From Niallia sp. FSL W8-0635 (lineage in GTDB: Bacteria; Bacillota; Bacilli; Bacillales; Cytobacillaceae): a stretch of 64,000 nt of DNA. A model generated the notes under the pieces. It did no database searches and was not told where the DNA came from. It worked only from the letters and a program-made list of their open reading frames with translations. Shown here piece by piece: positions 33,879-43,826 of this stretch. Numbering within the stretch: the stretch's first letter is position 1; each line of letters starts with the position of its first letter. The stretch is taken from contig NZ_JBBOYD010000001.1 of NCBI RefSeq assembly GCF_038007965.1, positions 288,501-352,500 of the forward strand. The letters run 5' to 3'. A program made the position numbers and the translations under genes.

Positions 33879-34790
33879 ATGGATAAAAACATAATGATAA
33901 AAAAATTTCTAGAAATTTTGCCTAATGAGAGTGTTAAGGTTGATGAGGCGTTAAATAAATATACGTATACTAAAATTGGTGGAAAGGCTGATTTCTTGCT
34001 TTTTCCTCTTACGTACGAGCAATTACAGTCAGCGTATAAATTGGCACTAAACGAAAATGTACCAATCACTATTTTAGGCAATGGTTCGAACGTATTAATA
34101 AGAGATGGCGGAATCCGTGGAGTCGTATTTAATCTAACAAAGCTTGATGCCATTTCCCTTGAAGGCAATAAAGTGATTGCCCAAAGTGGTGCAGCAATTA
34201 TTGAAACATCTAGATTTGCATTCGAGCATTCTTTAACAGGATTGGAGTTTGCTTGTGGAATTCCTGGTTCTGTAGGCGGAGCGTTATATATGAACGCTGG
34301 TGCTTATGGAGGAGAGGTTTCTGACGTATTGGAAACAGCGAAAGTATTAACGAGGTCTGGTGACATTCGCACCGTAACAAAAGAAGAATTAGAACTTGGC
34401 TACCGCACAAGTAGCATCGAGAAAAATGGCTGGGTGGCGTTAGAAGGAACTTTTTCACTTGAAAAAGGAAATGTTGCTGAAATCAAAGCGAAAATGGATG
34501 AACTAACTTTCTTAAGAGAATCGAAACAGCCATTAGAATATCCTTCCTGTGGAAGTGTATTTAAAAGACCGCCGAACAATTTTGCGGGAAAACTCATTCA
34601 GGATAGTGGACTCCAAGGAACAAAAATTGGCGGAGCGCAAGTATCTACAAAGCATGCAGGTTTTATTGTAAATGTAGAAGATGCCACAGCGAATGATTAT
34701 CTATCCTTAATAAAGCATGTTCAAAAAACGGTAAAAGAAAACTTTAATGTAGACCTAGAGACTGAAGTAAGAATCATTGGGGAGGAATAG
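33879..34790 (+). CDS. murB: UDP-N-acetylenolpyruvoylglucosamine reductase MurB
   Basis: A 303-residue cytoplasmic FAD enzyme of peptidoglycan precursor synthesis, which reduces UDP-GlcNAc-enolpyruvate to UDP-MurNAc. It shows [67 protein letters not shown] (with the catalytic Ser) and [14 protein letters not shown]. This is the type II MurB pattern. The start at 33879 is preferred over ATG 33858 because AGAAGG lies between them and it gives the usual 303-residue length. It stands outside the dcw cluster. Confidence 0.93.
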   Translation: MDKNIMIKKFLEILPNESVKVDEALNKYTYTKIGGKADFLLFPLTYEQLQSAYKLALNENVPITILGNGSNVLIRDGGIRGVVFNLTKLDAISLEGNKVIAQSGAAIIETSRFAFEHSLTGLEFACGIPGSVGGALYMNAGAYGGEVSDVLETAKVLTRSGDIRTVTKEELELGYRTSSIEKNGWVALEGTFSLEKGNVAEIKAKMDELTFLRESKQPLEYPSCGSVFKRPPNNFAGKLIQDSGLQGTKIGGAQVSTKHAGFIVNVEDATANDYLSLIKHVQKTVKENFNVDLETEVRIIGEE

Positions 34791-34825
34791 AAAATTTCTT
34801 GCTAAATGAAATGGATTGGAACAAA

Positions 34826-34872
34826 AGGGGCATTTGAGAAAGAATAAATCTTTTTCAAATGCCTCTTTTTTT
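34826..34872. terminator. bidirectional terminator between murB and the VanZ-like gene
   Basis: The arms AGGGGCATTTGAGAAAGA and TCTTTTTCAAATGCCTCT pair with few mismatches and have T runs on both strands. Confidence 0.85.
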
Positions 34873-34888
34873 ATAGAAAGTAAAAGAC

Positions 34889-35494
34889 TTATGTTCCTAA
34901 TATTCTCCGCACAAGTAACTGCATCATTAAGTATAGGTAATAGCCAAGCATCGCGCCGAAAACATTAAGAATGAAATCATCTATATCTGCCGCTCTATCC
35001 ATCGTAAAGAAATATTGGATCAGTTCAATAGTAAGGGAGCAAAGAACAGCAAGCCCTATTATGACAATTGCTCTAAATCGTTTTTTGTAAAAAAAAGGCA
35101 GTATAAAACCAAAGGGAATAAATAGAACGATGTTTCCTAAAGTATATAACATCCAAAAAAAAGGAGGTTTATATTTATATTGATATAAGATTTGGACATA
35201 AGGTGTTACGTTCATATTCCTTTCGTTCATACTTGGCGGGGAGAAATGAAAAGGCTCTAAAGTTACATATAAAACTGTTAATAAATATAGAAAAAATAAA
35301 TTGAGCGTAAGTTCTCTTGTGAAAAGCATTTTTCTTTGATTATTTTGCTGGATCCGAAAATAGATCCATAATGGAATGACAAGTATAAGAATAAAAGGGA
35401 AAGTTAATCGTAACTGAACTCCGCTCATCGACCATAGGGTGATAAATAGAAAGAGGACAAAGATAAAAAAAATTCCGTTTTTTAATACATGCAC
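34889..35494 (-). CDS. VanZ-like family membrane protein
   Basis: A 201-residue protein with five hydrophobic segments. It has the VanZ pattern NVTPYVQILYQYKYKPPF, then NIVLFIPFGFILP and ELIQYFFTMDRAADIDDFILNVFGAMLGY, in which the D-x-DD-x-x-x-N motif is conserved. VanZ gives low-level teicoplanin resistance in its founding member. Chromosomal homologues are common and their function is unclear. It is monocistronic, convergent with murB and divergent from the aldo/keto reductase. Confidence 0.87.
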   Translation of the reverse strand: MHVLKNGIFFIFVLFLFITLWSMSGVQLRLTFPFILILVIPLWIYFRIQQNNQRKMLFTRELTLNLFFLYLLTVLYVTLEPFHFSPPSMNERNMNVTPYVQILYQYKYKPPFFWMLYTLGNIVLFIPFGFILPFFYKKRFRAIVIIGLAVLCSLTIELIQYFFTMDRAADIDDFILNVFGAMLGYYLYLMMQLLVRRILGT

Positions 35495-35654
35495 AGATAA
35501 TCGAAGTCCTTTCTTTTTTTATTCTCCTAAAAGTATATGTATGCTTGTTCCAAAGTAGAATACAAGCGAATCACTTTACTCTTTTAATCGAAATACGCAT
35601 ACTAGGAGTGAAAGAAGATGTTTGTCTATACATTAATGGAGGAGATGAATCATT

Positions 35655-36587
35655 TTGAGTAGTAAAGTTCAAATAGGTCAAACGGCTATGCATGTTACGA
35701 AGCTAGGGTATGGAGCGAATTCTGTCGGTGGTCATAATTTATTTCCGAATTTAAATGACGAAACAGGAAAAAGTGTAGTAAGAAATGCATTAGATGCGGG
35801 AATTGATTTTCTAGACACAGCATATGTATATGGCTTAGGAAGATCAGAGGAGTTAATTGGAGAGGTGCTAAAAGAAAGAGGTAACCGCCAAGATATCGTC
35901 ATTGCAAGCAAGGCTGCTCATAAATTAGTGGATGGCAAAATTCAACTCGATAATAGTAGAGACTTTTTACGTCAATCGGTAGAAGATAGCTTAAAAAGAC
36001 TGCAAACAGATTATATTGATTTGTTCTATGTTCATTTTCCAGATAGTGTAACTCCAATGGCTGAAGTGGCAGGAACGCTTCAAGAATTAAAGGAGGAAGG
36101 AAAGATTCTTGCAGTAGGAGCTTCGAATTTAGATGCTGAACAACTAAAGGCATTTAATCAGGATGGCTATTTAGAAGTATTCCAAGCAGAATATTCCTTA
36201 TTTAAAAGACAAGCAGAGGAAATGTACTTACCATATTGTGTCGAGCATAATATTAGCTTTGTTCCGTATTTCCCTTTAGCTTCTGGGTTATTGACAGGAA
36301 AATACGCAAAGGATTCCATCATTAGTGATGGAAGAAAAAATAATCCTCTTTTCCAAGGAGAAGCATTTATTCGAAATGTAGAAAAGGTGGATCAATTAAA
36401 GCAAATGGCGGAAGAAAAAGGCTTTGATGCAACGCATTTTGCTTTAGCATGGTTATTAGAACAGCCGGCAGTTGATGTAATTATTCCAGGAGCAAAATCA
36501 ACAAGTCAGCTTGAGAACAATCTTCGGACATTAGAAGTAACATTAACAAAAGAAGAAGTGAAGAAAATTAGTGATATATTTGCATAA
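35655..36587 (+). CDS. aldo/keto reductase
   Basis: A 310-residue NAD(P)H-dependent TIM-barrel oxidoreductase. The catalytic tetrad is visible: Asp and Tyr in [19 protein letters not shown], Lys in [10 protein letters not shown], and His in [10 protein letters not shown]. The NADP-binding end [19 protein letters not shown] is typical of the AKR family that includes B. subtilis IolS and YqkF. Its substrate is unknown. The start is TTG at 35655 after GGAGGAGATG. It is monocistronic. Confidence 0.9.
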   Translation: MSSKVQIGQTAMHVTKLGYGANSVGGHNLFPNLNDETGKSVVRNALDAGIDFLDTAYVYGLGRSEELIGEVLKERGNRQDIVIASKAAHKLVDGKIQLDNSRDFLRQSVEDSLKRLQTDYIDLFYVHFPDSVTPMAEVAGTLQELKEEGKILAVGASNLDAEQLKAFNQDGYLEVFQAEYSLFKRQAEEMYLPYCVEHNISFVPYFPLASGLLTGKYAKDSIISDGRKNNPLFQGEAFIRNVEKVDQLKQMAEEKGFDATHFALAWLLEQPAVDVIIPGAKSTSQLENNLRTLEVTLTKEEVKKISDIFA

Positions 36588-37011
36588 GGAATCATGCATA
36601 TCATGTCATGCTTTTCTTGAAATAGAATAATGAAATTTATACAAAAGCGATGAAGATAGAGTAGAACCTTCATCGCTTTTATTTACATAAAGAGTATTTT
36701 ATAAATTATATTTTATTCATTTATTATAGGAGAAATTATTTTTGAATAATATTTAATTAGTCATGGATTTAAGAATTAGCGAAGTGTAATGAAGATTATG
36801 GAGGATTTGGTGTAAGGTTTTCTAACGTTATTTGGCAGGAAAATCTTGATGTAACAATGTTTTTGTTTTTTTGTGTACTTAATAGGTGAAATTAATTTCT
36901 CTGTCTATTCAAAAGAAGAAATTATACCAATTTTGCTTTCATAGTGTTACAATAAGTAAAAGTTTAAATATACAGATTTTTCGCTTTAATCGGATAATTG
37001 GAGGGGTAAAA
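36588..37011. other. intergenic region before ilvD
   Basis: It holds the aldo/keto reductase terminator at 36643-36684. The rest is AT-rich and probably contains the ilvD promoter. I looked for a T-box leader (specifier hairpin, AGGGTGGNACC, terminator) and for a clear CodY box and found neither. Confidence 0.5.
36643..36684 (+). terminator. aldo/keto reductase terminator
   Basis: A perfect 13-bp stem with arms AAAAGCGATGAAG and CTTCATCGCTTTT and a 12-base loop, followed by ATTT. Confidence 0.8.
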
Positions 37012-38688
37012 GTGACACAATTGAGAAGTAATATGATAAAAAAGGGATTTGATCGTGCACCACATAGAAGCTTACTACGTGCTGCTGGTGTAAAAGAAGA
37101 GGATTTTGATAAACCGTTTATTGCTGTAGTCAATTCATATATTGATATTGTCCCAGGTCATGTACACTTACAGGAGTTTGGGAAAATTGTAAAAGAGGCA
37201 ATAAGAGAAGCCGGTGGTGTTCCATTTGAAATGAATACAATTGGTGTGGATGATGGAATTGCAATGGGGCATATTGGTATGCGTTATTCTTTACCAAGCC
37301 GCGAAATCATTGCAGATTCGATTGAAACAGTAGTTGCTGCACACTGGTTTGACGGAATGGTATGTATTCCAAACTGTGACAAAATTACACCAGGAATGAT
37401 GATGGCTTCCTTACGTTTAAATATTCCTACTATCTTTGTAAGTGGCGGTCCAATGAAGGCTGGGGTTACTAGTGATGGTAAAAAGATATCCTTATCTTCT
37501 GTGTTTGAAGGAGTCGGCGCATTCCAGTCAGGTAAGCTTGATGAAGGTGGACTAAGAGAATTAGAACAATTTGGCTGTCCAACATGTGGTTCTTGTTCAG
37601 GAATGTTTACGGCAAATTCAATGAACTGTCTGGCTGAAGCATTAGGACTTGCGTTGCCTGGAAATGGGACAATTCTTGCAGTTGCTCCAGAACGAAAAGA
37701 ATTTGTGAAGAAATCAGCTAAACAGTTAATGGAATTAATAAAAGAAGATATTAAACCAAGAGATATTGTGACAGAAAAAGCGATTGATAACGCATTTGCA
37801 TTAGATATGGCATTAGGAGGCTCAACAAACACGGTCCTTCATACATTGGCATTGGCACATGAAGCAGGTGTAGAATATCCCCTTGAAAGAATCAATGAAG
37901 TAGCAGCAAGAGTGCCTCATTTGTCTAAGTTAGCTCCATCATCTGATGTACATATTGAAGACCTTCATGAAGCAGGTGGCGTTTCAGCGGCTCTTTATGA
38001 ACTCTCTAAAAAAGAAGGAGCTCTTCATTTAGATACATTAACTGTTACAGGCAAAACACTTGGAGAGAATATTGCAGGATGTAAAGTCAAGGATTATCAA
38101 GTTATCCGTCCAATCGATGATCCGCATACACAAACAGGCGGATTAGCAGTCTTGTTTGGTAATCTTGCTCCTCAAGGTGCTATCATTAAAACGGGTGGAG
38201 TCCAAAATGGAATTCAACGTCATGAAGGACCAGCAATTGTGTTTAACTCACAGGATGAAGTATTAGGAGGATTGGTAAAAGGGAAAGTGAAGGAAGGACA
38301 TGTTGTTATCATTCGTTATGAGGGACCAAAAGGGGGACCTGGAATGCCGGAAATGCTAGCACCGACTTCGCAAATTGTAGGAATGGGTCTTGGTCCTAAA
38401 GTTGCGCTGGTAACAGATGGACGTTTTTCAGGTGCATCTCGCGGTATTTCTATCGGCCATGCTTCTCCAGAGGCAGCTGAAGGAGGACCTTTGGCGTTTG
38501 TAAAAGATGGCGATCATGTTGTGATTGACATAGAAAATCGCACAATGGATGTTATCGTTCCTGAAGAAGAATGGGAACAAAGAAAAGCAGAATGGAAAGG
38601 TTTTGAATCGAAAGTAAAAAGCGGCTACTTAGCACGTTATTCTAAGCTTGTTACATCTGCAAATACAGGAGCAGTAATGAAGTATTAA
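37012..38688 (+). CDS. ilvD: dihydroxy-acid dehydratase IlvD
   Basis: A 558-residue enzyme that dehydrates dihydroxy-acids in isoleucine and valine synthesis. It shows [35 protein letters not shown] with Fe-S cysteines, GGSTNTVLH, and [12 protein letters not shown] near the C-terminus. The start is GTG at 37012 after GGAGGGG, which gives the standard 558-residue length; the open frame extends 42 codons upstream without homology. It is monocistronic, away from the ilv-leu operon, with a strong terminator. Confidence 0.95.
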   Translation: MTQLRSNMIKKGFDRAPHRSLLRAAGVKEEDFDKPFIAVVNSYIDIVPGHVHLQEFGKIVKEAIREAGGVPFEMNTIGVDDGIAMGHIGMRYSLPSREIIADSIETVVAAHWFDGMVCIPNCDKITPGMMMASLRLNIPTIFVSGGPMKAGVTSDGKKISLSSVFEGVGAFQSGKLDEGGLRELEQFGCPTCGSCSGMFTANSMNCLAEALGLALPGNGTILAVAPERKEFVKKSAKQLMELIKEDIKPRDIVTEKAIDNAFALDMALGGSTNTVLHTLALAHEAGVEYPLERINEVAARVPHLSKLAPSSDVHIEDLHEAGGVSAALYELSKKEGALHLDTLTVTGKTLGENIAGCKVKDYQVIRPIDDPHTQTGGLAVLFGNLAPQGAIIKTGGVQNGIQRHEGPAIVFNSQDEVLGGLVKGKVKEGHVVIIRYEGPKGGPGMPEMLAPTSQIVGMGLGPKVALVTDGRFSGASRGISIGHASPEAAEGGPLAFVKDGDHVVIDIENRTMDVIVPEEEWEQRKAEWKGFESKVKSGYLARYSKLVTSANTGAVMKY

Positions 38689-38710
38689 TTTAGGAAGGTT
38701 CACATAATAA

Positions 38711-38757
38711 AAAAGCAGATTGGATACATGGAAAAAAGTGTATCCAATCTGCTTTTA
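38711..38757 (+). terminator. ilvD terminator
   Basis: A perfect 17-bp stem, AAAAGCAGATTGGATAC with its complement at 38740-38756. The 12-base loop is followed by an AT-rich run. Confidence 0.88.
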
Positions 38758-38788
38758 TTTATTAATAAAGTATTTTTTTGAACTATGT

Positions 38789-39820
38789 TTATTCCTTTAT
38801 TATCTCCTTTTTTCGATTAGAATCCATGCTTTGTACCTGTAGGATATCTAAAAGGAAAACAAATACAGGTATACCAATGATTAAGCCCCATACTCCAAAG
38901 AAATGCTCGGAGAAGATAAGGACGATAAAAGTGAAAAATACCGGTAAATTTGTTTTCGAGGACATTAATTTCGGATTAAGGATATACGCCTCAATAGCAT
39001 GGATTATACAGATAAAGATAATCAAAATAATGATATAGGGATAGCCGCCAATGGTATATCCGATTGTTAGCAATGGTATAAGAGAAATAATAACCCCTGC
39101 CACTGGGATAAGGCCAAAGACAAATATCATTAGGGATAAGCCAAGCAATTGAGGGAAACCAAGAATCCAGAGCCCAATAGTCGTTAAGATACAGTTCACT
39201 AAAGCTATGATTACTTGAGCTTCTAATACTTTCCCAAATGTTAAAACAAATTTCTTGCCGAAAAATTCAATTTCGTTATAAAAAGGAGCTATCTTACTTG
39301 TGCGAAAGTTTTCTTTATATTTAATTAAACGCGGCTTCTCTAATAGGAAGAAGAAGCTTAGGATGATAGCTAGTATAAATTGTATACTTATGGAGCTAAT
39401 GCTGGAAAAATATTTGACGACAATGCCAAGCCCTTGTTCCAAATAGCTGTTAATTTGTCTTTCTTGAATAATGGAAACAATATAATTTAAGACAGCATTA
39501 TCATGTGGACGGGAATAAAAATCGATTAACTGTCTAATTAATGCCGTTATTTCTTCCACTAGCATTGGTAAATATTTAATAAAGCTATAGGAAAGTAATC
39601 CGATGGTTATTAGGTAGAGGATGCTAACTATAACGTTTCGTTTTACGTGAATTCGTTTGGAGATAATTTTTTCCATACGATCCATTAAAAATGAAAGAAT
39701 AAAGGTAAAAAGCATTAAATTAATCATACTTCTAAGGGCATAGATACCCAAAATGATTAAAGCAAAGATAAAAAATCTTTTTACACTTTTATTAGTAAGA
39801 AAATTGATAATTGTTTCCAC
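38789..39820 (-). CDS. AI-2E family transporter (permease)
   Basis: A 343-residue membrane protein with about eight hydrophobic segments. It has the family features FFGKKFVLTFGKVLEAQVIIALVN, LGLSLMIFVFGLIPVAGVIISLIPLL and a C-terminal FFGVWGLIIGIPVFVFLLDIL. Family members include TqsA and the B. subtilis proteins YdbI, YueF and YubA, some of which are Na+/H+ antiporters. The substrate cannot be told. It is monocistronic and convergent with ilvD. Confidence 0.88.
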   Translation of the reverse strand: METIINFLTNKSVKRFFIFALIILGIYALRSMINLMLFTFILSFLMDRMEKIISKRIHVKRNVIVSILYLITIGLLSYSFIKYLPMLVEEITALIRQLIDFYSRPHDNAVLNYIVSIIQERQINSYLEQGLGIVVKYFSSISSISIQFILAIILSFFFLLEKPRLIKYKENFRTSKIAPFYNEIEFFGKKFVLTFGKVLEAQVIIALVNCILTTIGLWILGFPQLLGLSLMIFVFGLIPVAGVIISLIPLLTIGYTIGGYPYIIILIIFICIIHAIEAYILNPKLMSSKTNLPVFFTFIVLIFSEHFFGVWGLIIGIPVFVFLLDILQVQSMDSNRKKEIIKE

Positions 39821-40434
39821 TCCATTTCCCCTTTTTTTGATATATTTTCGTTTTCTATCTATCTTCCTATATTTTAACCTAAATTGTATTTTAATAATAT
39901 AAAAAAGCCGACATTTTGCGAAAATTTAGCCAGCTGAAAAAAGAGGCATTATATATAGGAAGTTTTTTGCTTGAATCTTTTCTCCTTCCACTTATATAAT
40001 TAATAAATAGTCTGTTTTCTAAAAGCTTGAGGAAATAAGCTAATGAAGTAAAACAAAAACGTTAAGGATAGGAGGAGAAGTGATGGGGATGTGAAATTAA
40101 GAATTGGTTATTTGGCAAAAGTTACTGGTGTAACCAAAAGAACCATTGATTATTTATGCAAACCATGGTCTTCTCTAAATAAAAAATGAATCATACCTTA
40201 CATCAGTAAAAATGGGATTAACATAAAAAAAAGGAAGTAAGAAATACTATGTTTTATAAAAGTATTTCATTAATACAAGCTTTTGCTAAATTAACTGTTT
40301 TTTATAGAACTGCACTAATTTAAATAAACGGAATTGGAATTATATAAGCAATAGCGTCTCTCTTTCTTTTAAAGAGAAATGTTGTATACGGCTTTTATTA
40401 ATCAGGAGGTGTAAGCCCCTTTACGGGCTACTTA
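39821..40434. other. intergenic region upstream of the CNNM transporter
   Basis: This 614-bp region contains a decayed MerR gene (40091-40189) and the 5' leader of the CNNM gene with an SD-hairpin-start arrangement. The remainder is AT-rich with no other gene. I see no M-box (Mg2+ riboswitch) or yybP-ykoY pattern. Confidence 0.6.
40091..40189 (+). pseudogene. decayed MerR-family regulator, N-terminal fragment with frameshift
   Basis: A GTG at 40091, with GGAGGA upstream, begins VKLRIGYLAKVTGVTKRTIDY, a clear MerR family DNA-binding N-terminus. The frame then runs into LCKPWSSLNKK and stops at 40189. If one T is dropped near 40154 the frame continues as DYYANHGLL, which restores the family sequence, but then meets TAA at once. 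So there is a 1-bp insertion plus loss of the rest of the gene. B. subtilis yhdQ (cueR, MerR) lies next to yhdP, a homologue of the next gene, so this is probably a relic of the same arrangement. Confidence 0.75.
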
Positions 40435-40437
40435 TTG
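40404..40437 (+). promoter_or_regulatory. hairpin-bridged Shine-Dalgarno and TTG start of the CNNM gene
   Basis: The SD AGGAGGTG (40404-40411) lies 23 bases from the TTG start at 40435, too far for normal initiation. Between them AGCCC (40414-40418) and GGGCT (40425-40429) form a 5-bp GC-rich stem with a 6-base loop. Folding removes 16 bases and leaves an effective spacer of 7, the normal optimum. No ATG, GTG or TTG in frame lies closer to the SD. Confidence 0.55.
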
Positions 40438-41739
40438 GAAATTTTTAATTTGATTTTATTTGTGATATTAATTGCTTTAACCGCTTTTTTCGTTGCAACA
40501 GAGTTTGCAATAGTGAAAGTCAGGAGTTCTAGAATTGATCAGTTAGTTGCTGAAGGGAAAAAAGGTGCATTAGCAGCAAAAAAGGTAACGACACATTTAG
40601 ATGAATATTTATCAGCTTGCCAATTAGGGATAACCGTTACAGCTTTAGGGCTAGGGTGGATTGGGGAATCTACTTTTGCGGAAATCTTAGAGCCGTTATT
40701 TGTTAAGTTATCTATTGGTAACGCAGTATCTCACTTGATTGCTTTTGTTATCTCTTTTTTACTTGTAACCTTCTTGCATGTAGTTGTTGGAGAACTTGCT
40801 CCAAAGACGGTTGCCATTCAAAGGGCAGAAGTAATAGCATTAACCTTTGCGACACCAATTATTTGGTTCTATCGAATATTATATCCTTTTATTTGGTTGT
40901 TAAATGGATCAGCACGACTTTTGACAAGTATCTTTGGATTAAAACCAGCATCAGAACATGAACTGGCTCACTCGGAAGAAGAGTTAAGAATTTTAATGTC
41001 AGAAAGCTATAAAAGCGGTGAAATCAATAAAAATGAATTAGCGTATGTAAATAATATTTTTGAATTTGACGAACGAATTGCCAAAGAAATTATGGTGCCA
41101 AGAACAGAAATGGTTACAATCAGTGTGGACAATACGTTTGATGAAATAATGAATATATTGGAAGAAGAGAATTACACGCGCTACCCACTAGTTAATGGAG
41201 ATAAGGACAATGTAATTGGATTAATCAATATTCGGGAATTTCTTACGGCAACCATTCAAAATAAACAAGAGATTCAATTAGAGGAATATATGAAACCGAT
41301 TATTCGTGTAATTGAAACAGTGCCTATTCGAGAATTATTAATTAAAATGCAAAAAGAACGTACACATATGGCGATTCTGCTTGATGAATATGGTGGTACT
41401 TCAGGTATTGTTACGGCAGAGGATATTTTAGAGGAAATTGTTGGAGACATCAGAGATGAATTTGATGAGGATGAAATTTCGGACATTCGTAGAATTAATG
41501 AGGACCATTATATTCTTAATGGGAAAGTATTAATTAGCGAAGTAAATGATCTTTTAGGTACACATTTATCAGAGGATGAAGTGGACACGATTGGCGGATG
41601 GTTTTTAACCAATAATTTTGAAGCTGTTGAAGGTGATATCTTGGAAGAAGAAGGATATATCTTTAAAATCAAAAATATCGAAGAACATCATATTCACTTT
41701 ATTGAAGTAATGAAGAATGCTAGTGTAGTGGAAGTTTAA
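40435..41739 (+). CDS. CNNM/HlyC-CorC family membrane protein with CBS domains (YhdP-like)
   Basis: A 434-residue protein. The CNNM membrane domain (about 1-195) begins [32 protein letters not shown], and two CBS domains (about 215-335) follow. A CorC-HlyC domain (about 350-430) contains IGGWFLTN. Family members (B. subtilis YhdP/MpfA, YhdT) act in magnesium export. The start is TTG at 40435, since the family N-terminus begins exactly there. The SD is 23 bases upstream with a hairpin between. A MerR relic precedes it. Confidence 0.9.
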   Translation: MEIFNLILFVILIALTAFFVATEFAIVKVRSSRIDQLVAEGKKGALAAKKVTTHLDEYLSACQLGITVTALGLGWIGESTFAEILEPLFVKLSIGNAVSHLIAFVISFLLVTFLHVVVGELAPKTVAIQRAEVIALTFATPIIWFYRILYPFIWLLNGSARLLTSIFGLKPASEHELAHSEEELRILMSESYKSGEINKNELAYVNNIFEFDERIAKEIMVPRTEMVTISVDNTFDEIMNILEEENYTRYPLVNGDKDNVIGLINIREFLTATIQNKQEIQLEEYMKPIIRVIETVPIRELLIKMQKERTHMAILLDEYGGTSGIVTAEDILEEIVGDIRDEFDEDEISDIRRINEDHYILNGKVLISEVNDLLGTHLSEDEVDTIGGWFLTNNFEAVEGDILEEEGYIFKIKNIEEHHIHFIEVMKNASVVEV

Positions 41740-41758
41740 TGAAACTGCTGTTTTATGA

Positions 41759-41782
41759 AGAAGGGGAAACCCTTCTTTTTTC
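41759..41782 (+). terminator. terminator of the CNNM gene
   Basis: The arms AGAAGGG and CCCTTCT close a GAAA tetraloop and are followed by TTTTT. Confidence 0.88.
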
Positions 41783-41927
41783 ATTGTATAAATTGTTGAT
41801 TTAATGGAATCTTAAAAGAAGAGTTAACGCTGAATGCTGATTTTATTGAATTTTATCAATTTAATCAATTTAATTGTGTCAGCATTGTGTCTGTCAAAAA
41901 TGCATTTAGTTTAAATTGTTATTAATC

Positions 41928-41941
41928 TGTAAACGCTTTAT
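41928..41941 (+). promoter_or_regulatory. candidate cre site upstream of mtlA
   Basis: TGTAAACGCTTTAT matches 12 of 14 positions of the CcpA site TGWAARCGYTWWCA. It is 36 bp before mtlA. Upstream, ATTGTGTC is repeated at 41873 and 41884 and could be part of an MtlR operator and promoter. Confidence 0.55.
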
Positions 41942-41976
41942 CATAAAGGCATGAAATATAAGGGGGTTTAAACAAA

Positions 41977-43413
41977 ATGTCAGACGAAAATAAAAACGGT
42001 TTTCGTGTAAAAATACAGCGTTTTGGTAGTCATTTAAGCGGCATGATTATGCCTAATATAGGAGCATTTATCGCATGGGGGTTAATTACAGCATTGTTCA
42101 TCCCAACAGGTTGGACACCTAATGCAGATCTAGCTCAACTTGTAGATCCAATGATTAAATACTTATTGCCATTATTAATTGGTTATACAGGTGGTAAGAT
42201 GGTTTACGCAGAGCGCGGTGGTGTAGTTGGTGCAATCGCAGCAATGGGTGTAATCGTCGGTGCTGATATTCCGATGTTCCTTGGAGCAATGGTAATGGGT
42301 CCACTTGGTGGTTTCTTAATCAAAAAAGTGGATGACTTATTTAGAGGGAAAATTAAAGCTGGATTTGAAATGTTAGTAAATAACTTTTCAGCTGGTATCT
42401 TAGGTGCAATTATTGCAATTATTGGTTTTAAATATATTGGTCCAATTGTTGAGGGGTTAAGTAGTTTCTTATCAAGTGGAGTAGAATTGATTGTTGATGC
42501 AAAACTACTGCCGTTAGCAAGTATCTTTATTGAGCCTGCTAAAGTATTATTCTTAAATAACGCAATCAACCAAGGTATTCTAGGTCCGATTGGTGTTGAA
42601 CAAGCAAAAGAAGTTGGAAAATCTATTCTATTCTTATTAGAAGCAAACCCTGGTCCTGGATTTGGGGTATTATTAGCTTACTGTATTTTTGGAAGAGGTA
42701 CTTCAAAACAAACAGCACCTGGTGCAGCAATTATTCATTTCTTGGGTGGTATTCATGAAATTTACTTCCCATACATCTTAATGAAACCTGCAATGTTATT
42801 AGCTGTAATCGCTGGTGGTATGGGTGGAGTATTCACCTTTACATTATTTGATGCTGGTTTAGTAGCAACTCCATCTCCTGGTAGTATTATTGCATTAATG
42901 GCAATGGCGCCAAAAGGACAACATTTAGGCGTTATTGCAGGTGTTGTAGTTGCGACCATTATTTCTTTCGTAATCGCAGCTATTATTTTGAAAACAAGCA
43001 AAGATAAAGAAGAAGATATTAGTGCAGCAACAGAAAAAATGGAAGCTTTAAAAGGGAAAAAGAGCTCAGTAGCAAGTGCAATTACTGAAACTGCAGCAAC
43101 TCCTAAAGCAGCTGATGCTACAGAATTCGATTATCAATCAGTGAAAAAAGTAATCTTCGCATGTGATGCTGGTATGGGATCAAGTGCGATGGGTGCATCT
43201 ATCATGCGTAATAAAGTGAAAAAAGCAGGAATTGAAGGAGTAGATGTAACAAATACATCTATCGCAAACCTTCCAAGTGATGCAGATCTTGTTATTACTC
43301 ATAAAGATTTAACAGACAGAGCAGTAGCGAAATTACCAAATGCACATCATGTTTCTGTTGAAAACTTCATGAACAGCCCTAAATATGATGAAATTATCGA
43401 GAAATTAAAATAA
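41977..43413 (+). CDS. mtlA: PTS mannitol-specific EIICB, MtlA
   Basis: A 478-residue membrane permease. The IIC domain (about 1-345) starts VKIQRFGSHLSGMIMPNIGAFIAWGL and contains GGIHEIYFPYILMKP, the mannitol IIC signature with the catalytic Glu. A linker of about 35 residues and an IIB domain (about 384-478) follow, with the phosphocysteine in IFACDAGMGSSAMG (about Cys396). The length equals B. subtilis MtlA. IIA is separate (mtlF). The gene has its own terminator, so mtlA is expressed separately from mtlR-mtlF-mtlD or with read-through. Confidence 0.96.
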   Translation: MSDENKNGFRVKIQRFGSHLSGMIMPNIGAFIAWGLITALFIPTGWTPNADLAQLVDPMIKYLLPLLIGYTGGKMVYAERGGVVGAIAAMGVIVGADIPMFLGAMVMGPLGGFLIKKVDDLFRGKIKAGFEMLVNNFSAGILGAIIAIIGFKYIGPIVEGLSSFLSSGVELIVDAKLLPLASIFIEPAKVLFLNNAINQGILGPIGVEQAKEVGKSILFLLEANPGPGFGVLLAYCIFGRGTSKQTAPGAAIIHFLGGIHEIYFPYILMKPAMLLAVIAGGMGGVFTFTLFDAGLVATPSPGSIIALMAMAPKGQHLGVIAGVVVATIISFVIAAIILKTSKDKEEDISAATEKMEALKGKKSSVASAITETAATPKAADATEFDYQSVKKVIFACDAGMGSSAMGASIMRNKVKKAGIEGVDVTNTSIANLPSDADLVITHKDLTDRAVAKLPNAHHVSVENFMNSPKYDEIIEKLK

Positions 43414-43430
43414 GCTTATGCTATGAACAG

Positions 43431-43463
43431 AATGTCGGCCAAATTTCGGCCGGCATTTTTTTG
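43431..43463 (+). terminator. mtlA terminator
   Basis: ATGTCGGCC and GGCCGGCAT form a 9-bp stem with AAATTTC in the loop, followed by TTTTTTT. It starts 18 bp after the stop. Confidence 0.88.
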
Positions 43464-43504
43464 ATGACTTTTGTTTGTTGCTTTTTAATAGGGGGAATAA
43501 AAAG

Positions 43505-43665
43505 AAACGCGGGGATTTGGAAATCGCCCTAGTGAGTAGTAAGCTGGCACCTCAGAAACATATCTATGGGTAGAAAGAGGTGACTTTCAATCATTGAATA
43601 CTAACAGTTTTTAAAGTGTCTCAGGCGAAACGTGGCCTCTGGAATATAATCAATACCTTTATGGA
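43505..43665 (+). ncRNA. possible structured leader or small RNA upstream of mtlR
   Basis: This stretch is less AT-rich than its surroundings and contains three nested pairings. GGGGATTT pairs with AAATCGCCC (about 43516-43534), CACCTC pairs with GAGGTG (about 43551-43582), and CAGGC pairs with GCCTCTG (about 43622-43641). It does not match a riboswitch consensus that I know. It ends about 160 bp before mtlR. It may be a leader, an independent small RNA or a remnant of an element. Confidence 0.3.
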
Positions 43666-43826
43666 AAAAGAATGTAGTAAATTTTCAGTATTTATAGATA
43701 AAAATAGGGTATCCTAAATTAGAATTGGCAACAATAGAGTTGAAAAAAATGTGTTTAAAACTGTTTGAATAAGCGTGTATAGCAGTTTTATAATTAAATC
43801 ATGTCAGGTGATTAAGGAGATAAGCA

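Noticed and set aside
36588..37011. T-box leader or CodY box for ilvD
   Set aside because: No AGGGTGGNACC element or antiterminator/terminator pair, and no good AATTTTCWGAAAATT match.
37284..37832. 182-residue minus-strand ORF inside ilvD
   Set aside because: Antisense shadow of the strongly conserved ilvD coding sequence.
39821..40434. M-box or yybP-ykoY riboswitch before the CNNM gene
   Set aside because: The conserved sequence blocks of these riboswitches were not found. Only the short SD-hairpin-start element is visible.
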